Translations under genes and position numbers: made by a program
Source of the DNA: Christensenella sp. UBA1782
Lineage (GTDB): Bacteria > Bacillota > Clostridia > Christensenellales > DTU072
NCBI GenBank assembly: GCA_002315475.1
Contig: DCGI01000080.1
Coordinates: forward strand, 33,015 to 45,181
DNA: 12,167 nt
Direction of reading: 5' to 3'
The notes under the pieces: generated by a model
Told to the model about the DNA's origin: nothing
The model's input: only the letters and a program-made list of their open reading frames with translations
The model's database searches: none
Part shown: positions 1-8,628 of the stretch, piece by piece
Position numbering within the stretch: the first letter of the stretch is position 1
Layout of the letters: every line of letters begins with the position of its first letter

Positions 1-3000
1 GTACAGGTCGGTGCTTGTGCGGTATGGTGTTCTATATCGTGCTTATCGGCGTCCACACCGAGATTTTCCGTCTTGGTGTCGGAATAGGTTTGATAGGTCG
101 CCGTATACGTTTGAATCCCTTCCGTTACGCAGTTTGCCGTCGTCGTGATTTCGTCGGTAATCTCGCAATCGTATTTTTCCACGTGCGTGTTGACATGCGA
201 GCAGATGAAAACGGCTTTGGCGGTGAACCCCGTCCATTCGATTTCGTCGAATTGGTAATCGTGTCCGAGTGCCTTGATTGTATCGGATTCCTTTTCGCCG
301 CAACCCGAACAAACTCGTTGCTTAGTGCCGGTTTCGGTACACGTTGCATCGGTAACGGTTACCCAATTTCCGAACGTATGGTCTTTTTTAGGAAGAACGA
401 CATCGGCGATTTCTTCGTTTTTATCGTCAAAGTATTTCAAACAAACGGAACATTGCTTATGCCCTTTTTGTCCGTCGTTCTTGCAATCGGCGGAAATTTC
501 GTTCTGCCACGCACCGTATTGATGCGAACCCGCCCCGATGATAACTTCGGTTGCTTCGCTCGCTTCGGTTTTTCCGGTTGCCTTGTAACGGACGTAATAC
601 GTTCCGTTCGTCAAGCCCTCGATAGACGACTTGGTAACGGCGATCCAATTCTTTCCGTCGGTACCGTATTCCATCGTGGCATCGACACCGGTAACGGTTC
701 CGTCGTCGTTTTTACAATCGGTACAATCGGTCTTGCCGACAACGGGTGCGGGTATTTTATTGTCGGCGACTTCGGCGGTTTCCGCACTCGTCAAAACGCC
801 GCTATGGATACCGTCGGTTACGGTAACGTGAATCTTGTAGCCTTTGTCGGCATCGGTAAGCATGTAAAAGTAATCGGTTGCTCCGCTTATCACCGCAGAA
901 CCTCGATACCAGGTATAAACCTTGGTCGCATCGTCCACGTTGCCGTCCTTCACTTCAAAGTAGAGATACTCTCCGACCTTGGCGGTTCCGCTGATTTCAA
1001 TGCTTCCCGCAATATCGTCTTTACCGCCGCCCGAAGTTCCTTTGTCGGCGACTTCGGCGGTTTCCGCACTCGTTAAGGTTCCGCTATGTACGTTATCGGA
1101 TACCGAAACGGTAATTTTTGATCCCTTATCCGCATCGGTCAACGTGTAAGAGCTACCCGAAACGCCTACGATGGTTTCGCCGTCCCTTTTCCAGCTGTAG
1201 GCGGCTGTGTCCGTGTCGATATTGCCGTCTTTAACTTCGGCTGTCAACGTTTCGCCGACTTTGGCTTCCCCTGCGATTTCTATCGTTCCGCTGAGGGCGT
1301 CTGCCACAGGCGGAGTAGAACACGTCAAAATGAAAGTGGAAAACTGCGTTACGGTAAAGGTTACGTACACGTTGCCGGAGGCATCCGTTTCGTAGGTAAA
1401 GGTCTTTTTCGAAAGGTCTCCGCCGTTATCCTTATAGATGATTTCGGTGCCGCCCGTCGTCAGTCGGTGCGTTACCGTATCGGGAACCGAAGTCCCCGCA
1501 AACAAGGTGAGCGTCATTTCCTGTCCGTTCAAGTTGCGGTCGGGGATGGTTTCCGATTTATCCCCGCACGAAATGGTCGGATGCACGTCCATGGTAACGG
1601 TATTCTCGGTTTTTTCCAAAACTTCGATACTCGATTGTATGTCGATTTTTGCATCGTTTTCCTGAATGTCCTTCTTCTTGGCAAAGACTTTGATATAGTC
1701 TTCGTCAATGGCGTCGATAACGCCCGAAACGGCACTCTTATTGCCTTCTTTCTCACAGTCGGCACCGAGCTTGGAATAATCGCTCTCGGTCTTCTTTTCT
1801 TTAATCTCGCAGTCGTTACCGTCCAGCGTCGTCGCTTTCGAAACCAGTTTGTACAGACGTAGGGACGTATTCCCTAAAATAATTTTGCTGCTTGTCGTTA
1901 CCGCAAAGACTTGATTGCCGTCCCCTTGTAACGTGGCTTGCATAAGCTGTTTGCTACCGTCCCACGAAGCAAAGGAAAACGTCTTGTTTGCCGAGGCGGT
2001 AATGGCAAAACCCGTTCTTTCTTCCCACGTTCTCGGCGAAAGTACCAGACCGTCGGCAAAGTCGATACAGGCGTCGCCTATGTACAGACTATAACAGGTT
2101 TGCGTGTCACTGCTCTTGGACGGAATGGTGTTGACGGAAAAGACGAACGCACTCAACTTATCGATATCGGAAGAAGAGTATCGGTCGTTCTCGACGTCGG
2201 CTTGCGTGCGAGAAACGTTCAAGGCACGCACGTATTTTCCTCCGTTATCGCTGACCTTTTTGACCGCTTCCATCACCTGCCCTTCGTCGTTCACGAGGAT
2301 GTATTTGGCTCCGGCTACGATATCGTCCAAACTTTCCACACGAAGGAAGTATTTATTCATCAAAACGATTCCGCAAATGTCGCAGAACAAATCGCCGTTT
2401 TCATCCTTATGCCCCGTCGCATAGGTAGTAACGGCATCGACGGAATCGAATTCGTTTCCGTCCACGTCGTAGTATTTATTGCAAACGGAACAGTAGTTAT
2501 ATTCTTCCACACCGTTGACTTCGCATAGCTCACTCGGCTCGGGCACGACGGCGTCGTGATGCACCAAACTGTGATTGCCTTTTTCAACGATAAAAATTCC
2601 GACGTCGCTTGCGTCCAACGTATCGGTTCCTCGGTAACGGAACCAGAAAATCGTACCGCCCTCTACGTTGGTCAAAGAACCTTCGTACGTTATCGTCGGC
2701 GTAACGGTACCACCGCCGGTACCCGTACCCGTTCCGCCACCGCCGGTACCGGTGCCTTGTGAAATCTTTTCTTGCACCGCGGCGTTTTGCCAGTCCTCGA
2801 AGGTGTCATCCGTATCGTCGTAAGCCGACGCAATACGGTACTCCAAACCGTCCCGACGCCACGTTACCGTTCCGTAGTCGGTACAGTTCGCCGGACTGAC
2901 GACTTGTACGACGGTACCGGAAGGCTTGATTCTGGTATTCGGTCCGATGACGATGCTTTCACTCTGCATCGTTCCTTCTCGGGAGGTATGATGAATTTCA

Positions 3001-6000
3001 TAATAATAGACGGCTTCCTTCGCAAGCGAGGATTTCGTAAGCACGTACGAATCGTTGGCGGAGGAGAAGCTTTCGCTTAGTGCCACACCGTCCCGATACC
3101 ACATAAAGCTCAAATTGCTTACCGAATCCAACCCTTCCACGCCGTAATTTGCGTTTAGGACGTATTCGTTTTCATAGTCGTAGGTATTGATTTTTGCCGT
3201 TCCCTTCAAGGTAGGCTCTTTGGCAAGGAACGTTGCGGTATAGTAACAACTGTTTGCCGAGAAGGTTTCCCCGGATAAACTCTGCGTAAGCAGATTGCCT
3301 GCCGTTATTTCCGCCGCTAAGTCGACGCCGTCAAACGTAATGGAAAAGTGAAAGGCGATTTTACTGCCTGCCCAACTCGAATCGCCCGAATAGTTTTTGA
3401 AAACGTATCCCGTCTTGGTGTTGAGATGCAGGTTTAATTTATATCGGTCGCCCCCGCGGAAGATATTTTGATTCTTCCCCAGCCAAATCGAGCTCGTCCC
3501 GACCTTCGACCAACCGAGAATACGAATATAAACCCCTTCCGTTTCTATCACGAGGTCGCGAGAAGCTTTATCGTACCCTTCGGGAACGGTCAGACCGGTA
3601 ATAACCACCTCGTCCACTTCGACGTTGACGGTAAAGGAAAAGGTAACGACGATCGGATCGACGTTGTCGGCGGTAATGACGAGCGTCGTTTTATGGGTGC
3701 CTGCCGGTGCACCCGTCTTCGGTTTCACGGAAAAATAGGTATACTTCTTGGCATAGTTCGATGCCGCAACGGAATTCTGCAAGGAAGACGTCGTAAACGT
3801 GAAATACGCGTCACCCGTCCCTGCGTGGCTTACCGAAATATTCGATAAAGCGTTATTGCCTCTGTTGACGATATCGAATCGTTGTTCAAAGCGATTCGCT
3901 TCGGTAACCGTATAACCTACCTTTAGGTTCTCATAAGGTCGTAACGACGTATCTAAAAGGTGGTCGAACGAATAGCTTGCCGTATCTCCGCCGATTCGTT
4001 TATAGGTTACTTCTTCGGTGTCGCTCGTAGAAAGATTGATTTCCACGTGTTTGTATTCCAGTACCGCTTTGTAGGCTTTTTTCTCCACGCGAAGCTTCAC
4101 GTCGAACGAAACGGAAAAGTGACTGTTTTGTACGGTAACCGTTTCCCAATAATAGTCCAACGGATTGGGTTCCAAACCGAGAACGGGTTTGACTTCCAAA
4201 ATAGCGCTTTCTCCGCTGTCGATACTGTACAAAATCGGTTCATATTCAAAATACGTCCCCGCCGTGGAAGTGTTATACAGTACAAACGTAACGGTCAGGT
4301 CGCCGGTAGGTTGCGTCCCTAAGTTATTAAACGTAAACAAGGCAGATTCCGTCCCGACGTATTCGTCTTCAACACCGCTGAACGTGTACGCCCCGTCGGC
4401 ATAATTGACGGAGGTACAGACCATTTCCAAATCGTATTCGCTTGCCGGTAATTTATCGAACGTCAAATATCCTCGCACCATCAAGTGCTGTTCTTGACGG
4501 AAAATATCTTCGGCGCTCGTACTGCCCAGCGTCAAAGTGACATCGTCGGCAAAGCGATAGTTATAAGAATTGGTAACGGTCGCCACTACGCAGATTCGAT
4601 AGGTTTTTCCCGCTTGGAAGGTAGCCGACGTAGGAGAAATCCAACTGTCCCCCGACTTTTCCTGATAAGTAATCCCTACCGAATAGCCCGTCGCATTGTA
4701 GTTTTTCGGAGAAACGGCGGCATCGGTAACGGGTGCAATCAAATTCTTTTGTTCGACGGTGACCGAAGGAATTTCGGTAACGGTATGTACTACGAAATTG
4801 ACCTTAAAGCCTGCCGAAACATTATCGTTATAGATATTGACGGTGGCGGTATAAGTGCCTGCGGCAAGACCGCTTTTCGGCTGAACGGAAAGATTGTATT
4901 CTCCGCCTTTGGCGATACTCGGGACGGAAGTCACGCAAGAAAAAGCATTGCTTCCCACAGAATAATCGAAATATACCGTCAAGTCTCCCGTCGCATTGCC
5001 ACCGGCGTTGACCAGTCGGAATTCTTTTGCCGACGGAGGCGTCGCGCCCAGCTCGATTTGTCCGAAATTATAGGTGCTACTCGGCAGAAGCTTGGTCGTG
5101 TCGTTATACGCTTCCAAAACGTAGGGTGCTTTTTCGGTGATTTCGATTTTGAGTATCACGTAACCCGATACCGACTCGTCCCCGTTTTTCCATTGCATGG
5201 AAACGTAAGAATACTTCCCCGCCGGTGCGGAGGCGTCTACCGTCACCGTAACGGTAAAGCTTCCGTTCACCGCCAAACTTTCGACGGCAAACGTATCGGA
5301 AACGAATACCGTTTTTTCCTGCGGAATATCTATTTCCAAAGCGGTAATCGCTACCTGCCCTTCATTCTTAAACGTAAAGGTTTTCGTCACCGTCCCCACG
5401 TCGTCTTTATCCACCGTACCGAAATCAAACTCGGTTCCGTCGGAAACGGGGCTTTCTCCGTCGTAGACGGTCAGTTTGTACGCCTCGGACACGACTACGG
5501 TAACGTCAAAACTCATATTGATATTGTAACCGTTAAAGGCGTTGGTTTGCGTCGAATAAATCCGTAACGTCATGGTATAGGTACCTGCCGAAAGGTCGGA
5601 TACGGGACGTAAGGTAAACGTCGTTTCGTTCCCTACCGTAAGACTGCTCAGCGTAGACACGCTCGTGGTAAACGCAATGACGGAAGAACCGCCGCCCGAT
5701 GCCGAATCATCACCCGATGCCGAGCCACCGCCCGATGCCGAACCACCGCCCGATGCCGAACCGCCACCCGATGCCGAACCGCCGCCCGAAGACTTCGGCG
5801 TCAGCGAAAGTGCCATAGCAAGGGTAGGTGCGCTTCCGACGTTTTTGATTTTTATCGACTTGCTTTTCGAGGCAAGCTGGGACTTATCGACCGTACCGAA
5901 ATCAATGGCGGAAGTTATTGCATCCGTTCCGTCATACACCTCGATAAAGTTGGTGCTTCCCGTATAGCTGACGAGGATGGAACCGAAATTGGGTGCCATT

Positions 6001-6353
6001 TCAAACGCCGTATGGGCTTTCCCGTTGACGGTGAGAGACAGACTTTCGCTAAACAAATAACCGCCACTCATAAAGCTGACCGAGAAATAGCCGACGCCGT
6101 TCGACGCATTCGTCTTATTTACGCGAAAGACACCCGACGACACTCCCGTTGCCGAAGCCGTTGCTCGTCCCGTTTGTTCGTTGACAGTCAACGTCAAAGA
6201 CTCTACGACGGTTTCTCCTTCCGCATAAGCGGAAAAACTTTTTTCGCTTGCCGCCGTTCCTAAAACGAAGACGGTCAAAACGAAGATGATAAGCAATGCG
6301 AAAACGTGCCGAAGCTTTCTTCGCTTATGCCCTGCGTTATCGGTTTTTTTCAT
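1..6353 (-). CDS. Giant secreted multidomain surface protein (adhesin-like), 3' end outside window
   Basis: A single minus-strand frame starts at ATG 6353-6351, with AGGAGG at 6366-6361 seven bases upstream, and stays open to the window edge (at least 2117 codons). Residues 1-44 form a signal peptide: a KRRKLR basic patch, a hydrophobic core (FALLIIFVLTVFVLG) and a likely cleavage after AYA. From about residue 137 come four or five repeated beta-sandwich domains with FDFGTVDK, IKNVG/FKNEG and AGTY motifs, resembling ASH/choice-of-anchor-D folds. A SASGGG repeat lies at 190-223 and a GT-rich linker near residues 1198-1218. CxxC pairs sit at 1288/1291 and 1324/1327. Two Ig-like repeats (VGETLTAEVKDGN, YTLTDADKG) lie at about 1689-1772 and 1783-1866. 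Cys/Trp repeats (GHKQCSVC, CTETGTKQRVCSGCG) run from 1940 to the edge. Anchor signal and C-terminus are not visible. An extracellular binding or structural role is inferred; no enzymatic domain was recognised. Confidence 0.9.
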   Translation of the reverse strand, partial: MKKTDNAGHKRRKLRHVFALLIIFVLTVFVLGTAASEKSFSAYAEGETVVESLTLTVNEQTGRATASATGVSSGVFRVNKTNASNGVGYFSVSFMSGGYLFSESLSLTVNGKAHTAFEMAPNFGSILVSYTGSTNFIEVYDGTDAITSAIDFGTVDKSQLASKSKSIKIKNVGSAPTLAMALSLTPKSSGGGSASGGGSASGGGSASGGGSASGDDSASGGGSSVIAFTTSVSTLSSLTVGNETTFTLRPVSDLSAGTYTMTLRIYSTQTNAFNGYNINMSFDVTVVVSEAYKLTVYDGESPVSDGTEFDFGTVDKDDVGTVTKTFTFKNEGQVAITALEIDIPQEKTVFVSDTFAVESLAVNGSFTVTVTVDASAPAGKYSYVSMQWKNGDESVSGYVILKIEITEKAPYVLEAYNDTTKLLPSSTYNFGQIELGATPPSAKEFRLVNAGGNATGDLTVYFDYSVGSNAFSCVTSVPSIAKGGEYNLSVQPKSGLAAGTYTATVNIYNDNVSAGFKVNFVVHTVTEIPSVTVEQKNLIAPVTDAAVSPKNYNATGYSVGITYQEKSGDSWISPTSATFQAGKTYRICVVATVTNSYNYRFADDVTLTLGSTSAEDIFRQEQHLMVRGYLTFDKLPASEYDLEMVCTSVNYADGAYTFSGVEDEYVGTESALFTFNNLGTQPTGDLTVTFVLYNTSTAGTYFEYEPILYSIDSGESAILEVKPVLGLEPNPLDYYWETVTVQNSHFSVSFDVKLRVEKKAYKAVLEYKHVEINLSTSDTEEVTYKRIGGDTASYSFDHLLDTSLRPYENLKVGYTVTEANRFEQRFDIVNRGNNALSNISVSHAGTGDAYFTFTTSSLQNSVAASNYAKKYTYFSVKPKTGAPAGTHKTTLVITADNVDPIVVTFSFTVNVEVDEVVITGLTVPEGYDKASRDLVIETEGVYIRILGWSKVGTSSIWLGKNQNIFRGGDRYKLNLHLNTKTGYVFKNYSGDSSWAGSKIAFHFSITFDGVDLAAEITAGNLLTQSLSGETFSANSCYYTATFLAKEPTLKGTAKINTYDYENEYVLNANYGVEGLDSVSNLSFMWYRDGVALSESFSSANDSYVLTKSSLAKEAVYYYEIHHTSREGTMQSESIVIGPNTRIKPSGTVVQVVSPANCTDYGTVTWRRDGLEYRIASAYDDTDDTFEDWQNAAVQEKISQGTGTGGGGTGTGTGGGTVTPTITYEGSLTNVEGGTIFWFRYRGTDTLDASDVGIFIVEKGNHSLVHHDAVVPEPSELCEVNGVEEYNYCSVCNKYYDVDGNEFDSVDAVTTYATGHKDENGDLFCDICGIVLMNKYFLRVESLDDIVAGAKYILVNDEGQVMEAVKKVSDNGGKYVRALNVSRTQADVENDRYSSSDIDKLSAFVFSVNTIPSKSSDTQTCYSLYIGDACIDFADGLVLSPRTWEERTGFAITASANKTFSFASWDGSKQLMQATLQGDGNQVFAVTTSSKIILGNTSLRLYKLVSKATTLDGNDCEIKEKKTESDYSKLGADCEKEGNKSAVSGVIDAIDEDYIKVFAKKKDIQENDAKIDIQSSIEVLEKTENTVTMDVHPTISCGDKSETIPDRNLNGQEMTLTLFAGTSVPDTVTHRLTTGGTEIIYKDNGGDLSKKTFTYETDASGNVYVTFTVTQFSTFILTCSTPPVADALSGTIEIAGEAKVGETLTAEVKDGNIDTDTAAYSWKRDGETIVGVSGSSYTLTDADKGSKITVSVSDNVHSGTLTSAETAEVADKGTSGGGKDDIAGSIEISGTAKVGEYLYFEVKDGNVDDATKVYTWYRGSAVISGATDYFYMLTDADKGYKIHVTVTDGIHSGVLTSAETAEVADNKIPAPVVGKTDCTDCKNDDGTVTGVDATMEYGTDGKNWIAVTKSSIEGLTNGTYYVRYKATGKTEASEATEVIIGAGSHQYGAWQNEISADCKNDGQKGHKQCSVCLKYFDDKNEEIADVVLPKKDHTFGNWVTVTDATCTETGTKQRVCSGCGEKESDTIKALGHDYQFDEIEWTGFTAKAVFICSHVNTHVEKYDCEITDEITTTANCVTEGIQTYTATYQTYSDTKTENLGVDADKHDIEHHTAQAPTC
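760..1073 (-). repeat. Duplicated Ig-like module: identical 32-bp segments at 760-791 and 1042-1073
   Basis: The C-terminal ends of the two Ig-like repeats (encoding the SAETAEVADK region) share an identical 32-bp stretch, offset by 282 bp. The rest of the two modules is similar but diverged at protein level (IEIAGEAKVGETL versus IEISGTAKVGEYL). This is an internal tandem domain duplication within the surface protein gene. Confidence 0.8.
5682..5792 (-). repeat. 18-bp coding minisatellite encoding SASGGG hexapeptides
   Basis: Five hexapeptide units and a partial sixth (GGGSAS x4, then GDDSAS, then GGGSS; residues about 190-223) are encoded by an 18-bp DNA unit. They interrupt the first FDFGTV-type domain between a strand ending in SLTPK and one beginning VIAFTT. 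The units differ mainly at third codon positions. A flexible, length-variable surface loop is the likely reading. The opposite strand gives an artefactual PPPDAE repeat. Confidence 0.9.
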
Positions 6354-6387
6354 CAAAATACCTCCTATTCGAAGATGATTTATATTC

Positions 6388-6416
6388 ATTATATATAGTT
6401 TACAAGTAATGACGGA
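6388..6416 (-). promoter_or_regulatory. Promoter of surface protein gene: good -10, poor -35
   Basis: On the minus strand a perfect TATAAT lies at 6393-6388, placing transcription start near 6381 and giving a leader of about 28 nt that contains the AGGAGG site. At the 17-bp spacing the -35 hexamer is TCCGTC (6416-6411), which is a poor match. A strong -10 with a weak -35 fits an activator-dependent promoter. The phased array begins just upstream, at about -49 relative to this start. Confidence 0.55.
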
Positions 6417-6429
6417 TTGCTTCAAGGTT

Positions 6430-6530
6430 AAAACGCGGGGGATTTTTTGGAAAACGCGGGGGATTTTTTGGTTTTTCGGGTGACACGATAAAAAAATATG
6501 GGTGATTTTTAGTTATTTTTTCGGGATAAT
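6430..6530. promoter_or_regulatory. Five-unit 21-bp-phased G-run/A/T-run array in divergent control region
   Basis: Two exact tandem 21-bp copies occupy 6430-6450 and 6451-6471 (core GCGGGGGATTTTTTGG). Degenerate units follow in register. The A after each G-run falls at 6442, 6463, 6483, 6505 and 6526, so the spacing is 21, 21, 20, 22 and 21 bp or within one base of it, i.e. two helical turns per unit. Unit cores are GGGGGA, GGGGGA, GGGTGA, GGGTGA and CGGGA. A multimeric regulator lining up on one DNA face is the natural inference. The LuxR-type protein encoded next door is the obvious candidate, but binding is not shown by the sequence. Confidence 0.7.
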
Positions 6531-6566
6531 ATTTATTTTTGACATTTTTGGAAATTTTCGGCAATG

Positions 6567-6595
6567 TTGACAGATTTCCTTTTTTATTGTAAGAT
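6567..6595 (+). promoter_or_regulatory. Sigma-70-type promoter of the LuxR-type regulator
   Basis: TTGACA at 6567-6572 is separated by exactly 17 bp from TAAGAT at 6590-6595, predicting transcription start near 6602. This excludes the upstream in-frame ATG at 6564 as a translation start, because it lies ahead of the promoter. A second TTGACA at 6539-6544 has no good -10 partner. Confidence 0.7.
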
Positions 6596-6641
6596 ATTCT
6601 TGGGTTTTGACTGTAAATTTATGAAAAAAGGAAAAATATAT

Positions 6642-8570
6642 ATGCAAAGTAAACAATCTGAAAAAAGGATTCTGTCGATTGCGGCGATACTTACCCTTAT
6701 CTTTTTACTTGCCCTTTGCGGTTGCACGAATCGGGAAGACCTACCGAACTATATCGAAAACAACGAGGCTTTTTTGAAAGCTATACAAAACGGCGACGGC
6801 GTGATTTACGTCGGCGATATTCTTTTTGCAAGTCCTACCGAAATCGTACTGAATTATCCCGTACAAATCATCGGAAAACCCGAAAAATCCCTTTTGGAGA
6901 ATGTGCGTTTTACCCTGAAAGGCACCAACGTCCCGAGCAAGACCACCGATTTTTCCTTCCGAAACATCATTTTGGACGGCAAACAAGAGAAGAAAGACAT
7001 ACCGTTCGAAGAAGGCAAAACGTTTGACGAAATCGTCGGGGACTTGCCGCAATACCACGCCGTCGACGGCAGTATCGGGTATCTTACCTTGACCGTGGAC
7101 AACTGCGAAATCAAGAACTTTTTACATGAAAACGGCCCCGCCCTTTACGTCAATAACGATGCGAACTTCCGTAACGGCAAAAAAACTTTACACTTGTTGG
7201 GTACGAAAATTTATAATAACGTTTCCTACAGCGGAACGGTCAAGGTTTTCAGCGACGTTTTGACGACGTATATCGACCGTTGCGATTTTTATGCCAATAC
7301 GGCAAGAGCGGGACAGGGCATATCGGTCGGAAACGGCCTTTCTTATATCACCAATACCGACATTCACGATAACGACTTTTTCCATTTTGTCTATTATATG
7401 GAAAGGAGACTGCCCGCCGTCTTCCACGATGACAAAAAGACGTTCAAAGGTATCACCGCCAACGCTTTGGGCGGTTCTTGCGGCGCCCTCTTTATCGGCG
7501 GTTCTCACACGACGGTCGACACCTGTAAAATCTACAACAACCAAACCGTTTACGGCGGAGGTATCGGCATCATTAACGCCGAAACGCTGGAACAAGACGA
7601 AAAAATCGAAATCAAAAACACCGAAATCGTCAACAACGTAGCCGTTCGCTGCGGCGGGGGTGTCTATATAGAGAGCAATCAAGGGGAAACCACCTATTTT
7701 ACAAACTGTACCCTGCTCGGCAACAAAGCGGGAGAAGAAGGCGGCGTCTTGTACACGACGACCTACGCTCCCGATAACGACCAAAGCTACGGCGGGAACG
7801 TACAGTTTACTTTCTGTACCATGGCAAACAACGTCGCTGCCGATGCCGACGCTTTTACCTTTTACGAACTCTTAAAACCCGAGCTTGCGGGAAAAATCAC
7901 GTTAAAAGGTTGCTTCGTTTTAGACAATTCTCCCTACCTCTCCGCCGAAACCGATTATACCTACGTCGCTTCCAAAGAACAAGCCCTTGCGGAAAACGTC
8001 ATCACCGAAACAAGCTTTGCCAAACTTTCGACCGACGGTATCCGTCCCGTTTCGGGCAGTAAAGCCGATATAAGCGTACCGTCCGCCGTCTATCAAACTT
8101 GGACGAACATCGATACGAACGAAAAAGTACGAGCCATCGGCTTTATATCTCCCGTCGAATCCACCGAAGAATTCCCCTATTGGACGTTGGTTTTCCCTGC
8201 CCTCGCCATAGACGTTCTTGTATTTTTACTCGTTTATTTCAAAAAGAAAAAAGCAAAAAAACCGATTCTTTCGGCAGCTTCCGAAGTCGTCGCCACACAG
8301 AAATTCGACTATTCGTCCTACTCCTTTGAAGAAATCGCCGAAAAAATCGGCTCGCTCTACGACGACGTACTCACCAAAAAAGAAATCGTCGTCGCCACCT
8401 ATCTGCTCTACGAAAAGAGTCGAAAAGAAATTGCGCAAGAACTCATTCTCTCGGAAGAAACCGTCAAAACGCACCTATCTCACATTTTCAAAAAAACCGA
8501 CGTTTCCTCCAAAAACGAATTCAAGGAAAAAACCGAAAAATTACTTTCCGACCTCCCCGCCCGAAAATAA
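6642..8570 (+). CDS. Membrane-anchored LuxR-type regulator with extracellular beta-helix sensor
   Basis: ATG 6642 is chosen (642 aa) because AAAGGA lies nine bases upstream and the promoter rules out ATG 6564; ATG 6621 is in frame but has no clear ribosome site. Residues 1-28 are a lipoprotein-like signal (KR, then a long hydrophobic stretch, then LCGC with Cys28). Residues about 40-430 form a right-handed beta-helix with Pmp-like repeats such as IYNNQTVYGGGIGI, IVNNVAVRCGGGVYI and LLGNKAGEEGGVLY. A single transmembrane helix covers about 513-533, contains Asp524 and is followed by KKKK. Residues about 575-630 are a GerE/LuxR helix-turn-helix: LTKKEIVV at 577 and recognition helix SEETVKTHLSHIF from 604. 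The topology puts the sensor outside and the DNA-binding domain inside. No receiver domain is seen, so this looks like a one-component system. It is divergent from the surface protein gene and probably regulates it; that link and the ligand are inferred. Confidence 0.9.
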   Translation: MQSKQSEKRILSIAAILTLIFLLALCGCTNREDLPNYIENNEAFLKAIQNGDGVIYVGDILFASPTEIVLNYPVQIIGKPEKSLLENVRFTLKGTNVPSKTTDFSFRNIILDGKQEKKDIPFEEGKTFDEIVGDLPQYHAVDGSIGYLTLTVDNCEIKNFLHENGPALYVNNDANFRNGKKTLHLLGTKIYNNVSYSGTVKVFSDVLTTYIDRCDFYANTARAGQGISVGNGLSYITNTDIHDNDFFHFVYYMERRLPAVFHDDKKTFKGITANALGGSCGALFIGGSHTTVDTCKIYNNQTVYGGGIGIINAETLEQDEKIEIKNTEIVNNVAVRCGGGVYIESNQGETTYFTNCTLLGNKAGEEGGVLYTTTYAPDNDQSYGGNVQFTFCTMANNVAADADAFTFYELLKPELAGKITLKGCFVLDNSPYLSAETDYTYVASKEQALAENVITETSFAKLSTDGIRPVSGSKADISVPSAVYQTWTNIDTNEKVRAIGFISPVESTEEFPYWTLVFPALAIDVLVFLLVYFKKKKAKKPILSAASEVVATQKFDYSSYSFEEIAEKIGSLYDDVLTKKEIVVATYLLYEKSRKEIAQELILSEETVKTHLSHIFKKTDVSSKNEFKEKTEKLLSDLPARK

Positions 8571-8628
8571 ACCTTCCTTCGTTCTCCGCCGTTTTCGTAA
8601 CGTGCCGGTAAAGGACTATCCTTTGGCA

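Noticed and set aside
15..1076. Long plus-strand ORF (353 codons), and similar ones at 1938-2528 and 4485-5567
   Set aside because: They are exact complements of the codon frame, or shifted readings, of the large surface protein gene. The products are Arg/Phe/Gly-rich without domains or ribosome sites.
5665..5967. Plus-strand ORF with PPPDAE repeats
   Set aside because: Antisense shadow of the SASGGG coding repeat; no ribosome site or flanking domain.
6564..6641. Longer N-terminus for the regulator from ATG 6564
   Set aside because: It lies upstream of the TTGACA-17-TAAGAT promoter and adds an aromatic/Cys-rich stretch before a normal signal peptide; ATG 6642 has the ribosome site.
7188..7784. 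198-codon minus-strand ORF
   Set aside because: Antisense to the beta-helix region of the regulator, whose repeats, signal, TM and HTH are clearly real.
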